Source of the DNA: Oscillospiraceae bacterium
Lineage (GTDB): Bacteria; Bacillota; Clostridia; Oscillospirales; Ruminococcaceae
Length of the DNA stretch: 6,607 bases
Reading direction: 5' to 3'
Assembly: GCA_020024615.1 (NCBI GenBank)
Contig: JAHHTP010000049.1
Coordinates: forward strand, 1-6,607
How positions within the stretch are numbered: the first letter of the stretch is position 1; every line of letters starts with the position of its first letter. Made by a program: the position numbers and the translations under genes. The notes under the pieces are model-generated. The model was not told the origin of the DNA and searched no databases. It was given only the letters and a program-made list of their open reading frames with translations. This document shows, piece by piece, positions 6,523-6,607 of this stretch.

Positions 6523-6607
6523 ATGAAACAGAAATACTTTGTAACATTGACGGATGAAGAACGAGCTTATCTTAAAGATCTGATTGCGAAAGGACGCACA
6601 CAAGGAT
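6523..6607 (+). CDS. IS630-family transposase N-terminus (partial, runs off right edge)
   Basis: Twenty-eight codons are visible, beginning MKQKYFVTLTDEERAYLKDL and continuing to the window edge. The start MKxKYxVTLTxEERxxLxxLIxKG is what I recognise as the opening of IS630-family DDE transposases, whose N-terminal part is a helix-turn-helix DNA-binding region. A GGGTGAT (6512-6518), complementary to the end of 16S rRNA, lies 4 nt before the ATG. The catalytic domain is outside the window, so intactness cannot be judged. The left end of this element must lie between 6451 and 6522, but I could not identify its inverted repeat without the other end. Confidence 0.65.
   Translation, partial: MKQKYFVTLTDEERAYLKDLIAKGRTQG

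Noticed and set aside
1..6607. CRISPR arrays, tRNA, rRNA or riboswitches
   Set aside because: No regularly spaced repeats, cloverleaf-like segments or conserved RNA motifs were found on reading either strand; nearly all sequence is accounted for by genes and the IS elements.

Overview
The window looks like a piece of a Bacillota (probably Clostridia) accessory island. The reasons are moderately low G+C by eye, strong AAGGAG-type ribosome binding sites before every main gene, and a near-consensus sigma-A promoter with an extended -10. The protein and insertion-sequence families also read as Firmicutes-like. The lineage is inferred, not proven.

From right to left (minus strand), one promoter (-35 at 5555-5560, -10 at 5532-5537) drives a tightly packed operon. 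It holds a 75-77 aa XRE-type regulator (5261-5488), a complete C5-cytosine DNA methyltransferase of 426 aa (3959-5239), an 873 aa SNF2/RapA-type helicase (1332-3953), and a beta-class adenine methyltransferase of the type III Mod kind (1312 to beyond base 1, at least 437 aa). Gaps between genes are 21, 5 and 19 nt, each gene has its own Shine-Dalgarno, and the helicase site lies inside the end of the cytosine methyltransferase gene. The left edge of the window cuts the Mod gene, so whatever follows it, where a nuclease would be expected, is not visible.

Right of the operon promoter lies an 864-bp IS5-family (IS427-like) remnant (5587-6450). Both terminal inverted repeats and flanking TA dinucleotides are present, but the transposase is dead: lost start codon, in-frame stops, indels and a catalytic Asp changed to Asn. 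At the right edge the first 28 codons of what looks like an IS630-family transposase begin (6523 onward).

Taken together, the operon reads as a restriction-modification or phage-defence cassette with two base chemistries (5mC plus, probably, N6-methyladenine), a SNF2-type DNA translocase between the two methyltransferases, and a small regulator in front. It shares parts with DISARM and with type III restriction but matches neither canonical gene set from what is visible. The IS elements mark the upstream edge of the cassette.
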